A model generated the notes under the pieces. It did no database searches. It worked only from the letters and a program-made list of their open reading frames with translations, and had not been told where the DNA came from. A program made the position numbers and the translations under genes. From Butyrivibrio sp. VCD2006 (GTDB lineage: Bacteria > Bacillota > Clostridia > Lachnospirales > Lachnospiraceae), in the NCBI RefSeq assembly GCF_000423925.1, contig NZ_AUIX01000035.1:16488-80487 (forward strand): a stretch of 64,000 nt of DNA. Direction: 5' to 3'. Of the stretch, positions 60,326-64,000 are shown piece after piece; the stretch's first letter is position 1, and each line of letters starts with the position of its first letter.

Positions 60326-61606
60326 TTACTGATAAACCATGGTCGCATTATCCAAAACATCGAGATATTCCTCTGCTACTGCTGGAACATATAATAGCCC
60401 ATAGAGCTTAGTTCCATCAGGTATTTCAAAACCTTCTTCGCTTATTTCAGGATCGAGTTCCACATAAAACTCATAATATGGCACGTAGTATTTTTCTCCG
60501 GCGCTGCGATATTTCAGCTGAACCATAGCAATATCATCAGCCGACAACTCTCCCTTTTTAAAATACTCATCATCTGGTATTGATGAATAATAAGCCCCAT
60601 TTATCAGCTTTTCAGTAGCCTCATCCACAGTAATGATAGGATAATCGCCCACATAAGTTGATGAGCAAAATGCATTGTTGATCCAGATACAAAACAGATT
60701 GCCATTTTCATCTGGATAAAAGGTTGCATACGCAAGGTCGTGATTTAATATGCTCTCTCTAATGTCATCTGCGCTGTCATAGATGCAATATGAGCGGTCA
60801 TCTTCGCCCTCAAAACCCTTCTCCACACAGGAGTAGGCCTTCGGATTCTTGAAGCCTGTAAGCCCTGCATACTCTGTCATCAGATAATCAAGAACCTCCG
60901 CCGCTTCAGCATCCGTAGTATTGTTGTAGGAAAAATTGTATTTGGAAGGAATGGTCTTACCCTCAAAAATAATTCTGACCGTTCCGTCTCCATAGACAGT
61001 TATTGTGGTATTATCAGCACATGTTGCATCCACAGAATATATCCGATTTTTGATTTCCTTTTCCTTCTCAGGATCTGCAATTTCCACGTTGTCTGTTGCT
61101 TTAGCCACGTCAAGCTGGGTGACCTCCAGACTAAGCGCCTTCGCAGCATTTTGAGCTATCGATATCATCTGTTCCTCATCAAGAAAAAGCTGCATACCTC
61201 CAAGAATTCCCTCATCATCCACAAAAGCGTCATTACGCAAAACAGGCATTTCTGTGATGTTCGCATCTTCTGACCAGGGAGAGACTTCGTCAAGTTTTGA
61301 AATATCCTCAGCCATGATTTCACCTGCTCCCATGTCGCCGAAGCTTATATTAGTGTTCATAGGGTCTGTTCCCTTTACAATCTCTGATATTTCAGCACGA
61401 TCCAAGAATGCATAAATCGAAGCTTTGTTTTCATGCTTCCTTAATGAAGGAATACCAATTGCAATAGCTAAAATCGCGGTAGCACACAATACAGCTGTAA
61501 TATAAAAAGATAAAATTCCTCTTTTCTTTGGAGTCTCAGAAATATCCGGGATCAGCTTCTCATCTATCTCACCTATCACATCCAGCATAATTTCCGTATT
61601 CTTCAT
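60326..61606 (-). CDS. Anti-sigma-like single-TM protein (pair 3)
   Basis: 426 residues. A short cytosolic N-terminus (about 1-28, EIMLDVIGEIDEKLIPDI), one TM (about 30-53) and a large extracytoplasmic domain (YSVDATCADNTTITVYGDGT, ENGNLFCIWINNAF). It has no zinc-finger motif; it is placed as the anti-sigma partner because its ATG overlaps the sigma stop (ATGA). Confidence 0.68.
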   Translation of the reverse strand: MKNTEIMLDVIGEIDEKLIPDISETPKKRGILSFYITAVLCATAILAIAIGIPSLRKHENKASIYAFLDRAEISEIVKGTDPMNTNISFGDMGAGEIMAEDISKLDEVSPWSEDANITEMPVLRNDAFVDDEGILGGMQLFLDEEQMISIAQNAAKALSLEVTQLDVAKATDNVEIADPEKEKEIKNRIYSVDATCADNTTITVYGDGTVRIIFEGKTIPSKYNFSYNNTTDAEAAEVLDYLMTEYAGLTGFKNPKAYSCVEKGFEGEDDRSYCIYDSADDIRESILNHDLAYATFYPDENGNLFCIWINNAFCSSTYVGDYPIITVDEATEKLINGAYYSSIPDDEYFKKGELSADDIAMVQLKYRSAGEKYYVPYYEFYVELDPEISEEGFEIPDGTKLYGLLYVPAVAEEYLDVLDNATMVYQ

Positions 61607-62154
61607 AGTACAATGCCCTCCTTTTCAAGAAATCCTCGGAGCTTTTCACGCATGCGATAAAGCACCATTTTTACTGCACTTTCAGACATTTCGTATCTGT
61701 CAGCTATTTCATCTAAGGGCATTAGATAGAAGTATCTTAATAGAAAAATATCCTTGTTCTTTACAGGAAGCCCCCTTAAAAAGCTCTCCAAAGCGTTTTT
61801 CAGGGCTATCCTATCATCAACATCCGTTTTTCCCCCGATGCATTCATGAAGCTCATCCAGGCAGAGCGTGACCTGCCCACCGCCCTGCTTTTCAGATGTG
61901 TTTTTTCTAAATCTGTCAATTGCAAGATTACGGGTTATTTTGGTCAAAAATGCTGAGAATTTCCTGGGTTTTGTAGGAGGAATCGTATTCCATGTGCGAA
62001 GATATGTATCATTGACACTCTCTTCTGCAGATTCGTTTTGGTTAAGAATGTTATACGCAATCTTATACAAGAATGCACCGTATTTCTCAGAAGTCTCTTT
62101 GATTGCACACTCATCTCTTGAAAAATACAGCTCAATTATCATGTTGTCTTCCAT
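61603..62154 (-). CDS. ECF-type sigma factor (pair 3)
   Basis: 183 residues. Region 2 is YKIAYNILNQNESAEESVND, PRKFSAFLTKITRNLAIDRF; region 4 is LPVKNKDIFLLRYFYLMPLD and EIADRYEMSESAVKMVLYRM. It is translationally coupled to the anti-sigma-like gene. Upstream lie a 29-codon ORF and a TGTCCC-N17-CGTTAT element, also found before sigma pair 1 and the lipoprotein operon. Confidence 0.86.
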   Translation of the reverse strand: MEDNMIIELYFSRDECAIKETSEKYGAFLYKIAYNILNQNESAEESVNDTYLRTWNTIPPTKPRKFSAFLTKITRNLAIDRFRKNTSEKQGGGQVTLCLDELHECIGGKTDVDDRIALKNALESFLRGLPVKNKDIFLLRYFYLMPLDEIADRYEMSESAVKMVLYRMREKLRGFLEKEGIVL

Positions 62155-62185
62155 TTAAGTCCCCTTCCCTTTTCAATGCCCTCCT

Positions 62186-62275
62186 TTAAATATATAGACG
62201 AAGTAAGGCATAAAAAGGTAACGGCAATAACAAAGTATTTTCCACTGCCATTAAAATAGTAATTGAATCACTCAT
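62186..62275 (-). CDS. 29-residue leader ORF upstream of sigma pair 3
   Basis: GGAGG lies 5 nt before an ATG opening MSDSITILMAVENTLLLPLP, a hydrophobic peptide ending LLRLYI. It begins 43 bp after the ECF-type element and ends 31 bp before the sigma gene. It may be a leader or a tiny membrane peptide. Confidence 0.4.
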   Translation of the reverse strand: MSDSITILMAVENTLLLPLPFYALLRLYI

Positions 62276-62317
62276 CCAGTCCTCCAAGTTTTCCGCTTTA
62301 CTATGCTCTTAGTATTA

Positions 62318-62346
62318 ATAACGCACAGCAACACTATTTGGGGACA
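62318..62346 (-). promoter_or_regulatory. ECF-type promoter element, copy A
   Basis: TGTCCC-N17-CGTTAT on the minus strand; extended match CCCCAAAT in the -35 region with copy B. It lies upstream of sigma pair 3. Confidence 0.6.
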
Positions 62347-62386
62347 CTTCTCATCCTATTTTTTATAAATTATGTTTTTTAATCAA

Positions 62387-62434
62387 CAAAAAAGCCAGAT
62401 ATCAATGAACAGAATCCATTCATTGATATCTGGC
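62387..62434 (-). terminator. Strong terminator of the MazF-like unit
   Basis: 16-bp perfect stem GCCAGATATCAATGAA / TTCATTGATATCTGGC; on the minus strand it is followed by TTTTTTGTTG. Confidence 0.9.
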
Positions 62435-62501
62435 AATCCTTGATATATTAAACCCTCACGAACTTTGATTACCCATTAAATATCGAAAAATTCTATAGCA
62501 A

Positions 62502-63218
62502 TTACTTACACTTGGTCTTCACAAATGCTACTATATCATCATTTTTCTCCATAATTGCCTCATCTGACTCCAAATCTTCTATAGTCATCCATTTATATTT
62601 GGAATCATTTTCTGTCACCTGAAGCAATTCGGACTCTACAAATGCCTTATAGAGTTTATGATTATAAATCTTATAAACCTGGTCACTTACTGAATATTTG
62701 CAATGCTTTGCCACTGTTACAGAAGTAGTCTTTACTGGTTCCTTAAGCAGCTCTTCTGCATAAGCATCAACATTTGACTTGTTATCATCAGTACTTCTTA
62801 CATATGGAAACAGCCAACATTGCCATCTTTCATCATAAATCTGCAAGTATTGGTTCTTACTATTTTTTATAGCGAGAAGGCTAAACTCATGGAACTTTTT
62901 AGAATTAATCTCCGTGACTAACTCCATTATTTTCGAAAAATCTCGACTGGATAAATCACCGATCTTTCTATCCATGAACCACTCACTTATGCTAACTATC
63001 CTATCTATTCTAGTCCAGGACGGTTTAGAAAGCCCTGCTTCTTTCCAATCTTCTATCTCTATACTATATGGATTATCTTTATCTTTACTTGTAACATACA
63101 TTGCTAAAATAGCAATAGTATCATCATCTACAACTATAGCAGGTCTTCTCTTTTCAACATCCTTATCCCCATAAGGAAAGTGAATCCACCACACCTCACC
63201 AACGTTATACTTTCCCAT
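62502..63218 (-). CDS. Long PemK/MazF-type protein with C-terminal extension
   Basis: 238 residues. The N-terminal 110 residues resemble PemK/MazF endoribonuclease toxins (GEVWWIHFPYGDKDVEKRRP, AIVVDDD, SKPSWTRIDRI). The C-terminal 130 residues (FSLLAIKNSKNQYLQIYDER, WQCWLFPYV, later KYKWMTIEDLES) are not part of MazF and resemble a small NUDIX-like or substrate-sensing domain; this is tentative. It overlaps the small upstream gene by 14 bp. Confidence 0.65.
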   Translation of the reverse strand: MGKYNVGEVWWIHFPYGDKDVEKRRPAIVVDDDTIAILAMYVTSKDKDNPYSIEIEDWKEAGLSKPSWTRIDRIVSISEWFMDRKIGDLSSRDFSKIMELVTEINSKKFHEFSLLAIKNSKNQYLQIYDERWQCWLFPYVRSTDDNKSNVDAYAEELLKEPVKTTSVTVAKHCKYSVSDQVYKIYNHKLYKAFVESELLQVTENDSKYKWMTIEDLESDEAIMEKNDDIVAFVKTKCK

Positions 63219-63378
63219 TTTTCAAAACCTCTTGCTTATATATTTCATCCCACTCATCGTCTAGAATCCAATCATCATCTGGAGGAAGGTCTTCAATTCT
63301 AACAGCATTTTTGTGCAATAAATCTCTATTCTCCTTAAGATAATCCTTAAAGTCTTGAACAGATTTAATTTTAGCCAT
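63205..63378 (-). CDS. 57-residue candidate antitoxin
   Basis: A 57-residue acidic protein with AAGGAGGA 4 nt before its ATG. It reads MAKIKSVQDFKDYLKENRDL, then RIEDLPPDDDWILDDEWDE and a basic tail. The acidic, Trp-containing middle fits a MazF-binding antitoxin segment. Overlap with the PemK/MazF-type gene supports pairing. No DNA-binding motif is obvious. Confidence 0.65.
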   Translation of the reverse strand: MAKIKSVQDFKDYLKENRDLLHKNAVRIEDLPPDDDWILDDEWDEIYKQEVLKNGKV

Positions 63379-64000
63379 GTCATCCTCCTTTCTGAACGCC
63401 TTATAAAGAAAAGGTTCATCTAATTTATTGATATTCTATCACAGAACAAAAACAAGTTGAATATGTAAGTAATGGACGCATACCTTAATAAAAGCTGCAC
63501 TCTGCTAAATCCAGTGTATAAAACCTTATGTTTCAAACGATATTCCGACAAAATCTTCCTCATATATGCATTACTAATTATGATTTGTTTGGTGATGATA
63601 ATAATAAATGATTGAACACAACACAAATGTCTTCAAACAAATGCTGCAATATCAAAAACACACAAATAAATTTCGTTACTATTCACAGTCAATGTCATTA
63701 ACTTTAGAATGAATTAACCAACGCCAAAGATATGTTCGGTTAACTTTAGCATGACACATCATCAATAAGTTCCGAAAGCCAAGCTATTGCACTACCCTCA
63801 GCATAATTTATCGCTATAGAAATATTATTATACTGCACATTGACAATTGACAAGCATGACAAAAAGACGAAATCACCTAATGTTAATAGAGAGGTGTCTT
63901 CATCAGTATAAATGTTGTATGATTGTATATGGAAATGGTGGAACTCTATTGTTTAATTACGATAGCAGAAACTTATCGGAAGCTTAAACCTGTGCTGGCG
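63379..64000. other. AT-rich region with a 15-bp direct repeat; no clear gene
   Basis: TTAACTTTAGAATGA (63698-63712) and TTAACTTTAGCATGA (63740-63754) are near-identical direct repeats 42 bp apart. Two short frames run at the window end: one from the ATG at 63935 (MVELYCLITIAET..., open to the edge) and a shorter one from about 63920. Neither has a good ribosome binding site, so I do not call a gene. Confidence 0.35.

Noticed and set aside
1..64000. tRNA or rRNA genes
   Set aside because: No cloverleaf or conserved T-arm sequences and no rRNA signature stretches were noticed on either strand.

Overview
The window looks like a chromosomal segment of an anaerobic, low-to-moderate GC Gram-positive bacterium of the Lachnospiraceae type (Butyrivibrio/Pseudobutyrivibrio-like). 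This rests on protein style, not on a marker gene: short lipoproteins with D-x-D-x-D-G repeats, DUF3021/LytTR, PadR/permease-prefix, ECF sigma/anti-sigma pairs, CPBP proteases and DUF4143 ATPases, strong GGAGG ribosome binding sites and some TTG starts. No rRNA, tRNA or CRISPR array was seen. The region is accessory in character: many small regulatory cassettes, toxin-antitoxin-like modules and a great deal of gene debris.

Layout. 0-6.4 kb: a lipoprotein unit, then an RNA-repair-type operon (leader peptide, RtcB ligase, a 33-codon relic of release factor PrfH, MoxR ATPase, VWA/metallopeptidase-like protein). 6.4-16.2 kb: an XRE/membrane-protein pair, lipoproteins, a CPBP protease, a hybrid histidine kinase next to a family-5 solute-binding protein, a RibD-type reductase, and relics of VOC, MATE and carboxymuconolactone decarboxylase genes. 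16.5-20.2 kb: a soluble FtsH-like AAA+ metalloprotease, a WYL regulator and a PD-(D/E)XK-type nuclease, a possible undescribed defence cassette. 20.4-29.3 kb: a 7.5-kb segment bounded by IS21-type inverted ends and a 5-bp target duplication (AACGG), inserted in a phosphoribosyltransferase-like gene. It holds a truncated istB, CPBP proteases, a clostripain pseudogene, a DUF6765-like operon, acetolactate decarboxylase and phage-gene scraps. 29.4-37.1 kb: a HipBA-like module, a DUF4143 ATPase with three 33-bp-spaced promoter repeats, a Pro/His-rich MarR regulator with near-textbook promoter and operators, LytTR/DUF3021, and an ADP-ribosyltransferase-like two-gene cassette bracketed by a 14-bp inverted repeat.

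37-47 kb: surface-protein remnants, an SGNH hydrolase, short gene fragments resembling other genes in the window, small membrane proteins, and a divergent AraC / sugar transporter / carboxylesterase unit. 47-51.3 kb: a nuclease-like gene with a sirtuin, a HigBA-like module whose toxin has a frameshift in a T-run, and an intact XerC/D-like recombinase. 51.4-54.2 kb: an XRE protein with repeats and a PadR/FtsW-like operon. 54.4-62.3 kb, all on the minus strand: a six-gene lipoprotein/membrane operon followed by three ECF sigma/anti-sigma pairs.

Two of the sigma operons and the lipoprotein operon share one bipartite promoter-like element (TGTCCC-N17-CGTTAT) with identical spacing, suggesting one ECF regulon. 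The window closes with a long MazF/PemK-type protein and a 57-residue candidate antitoxin.
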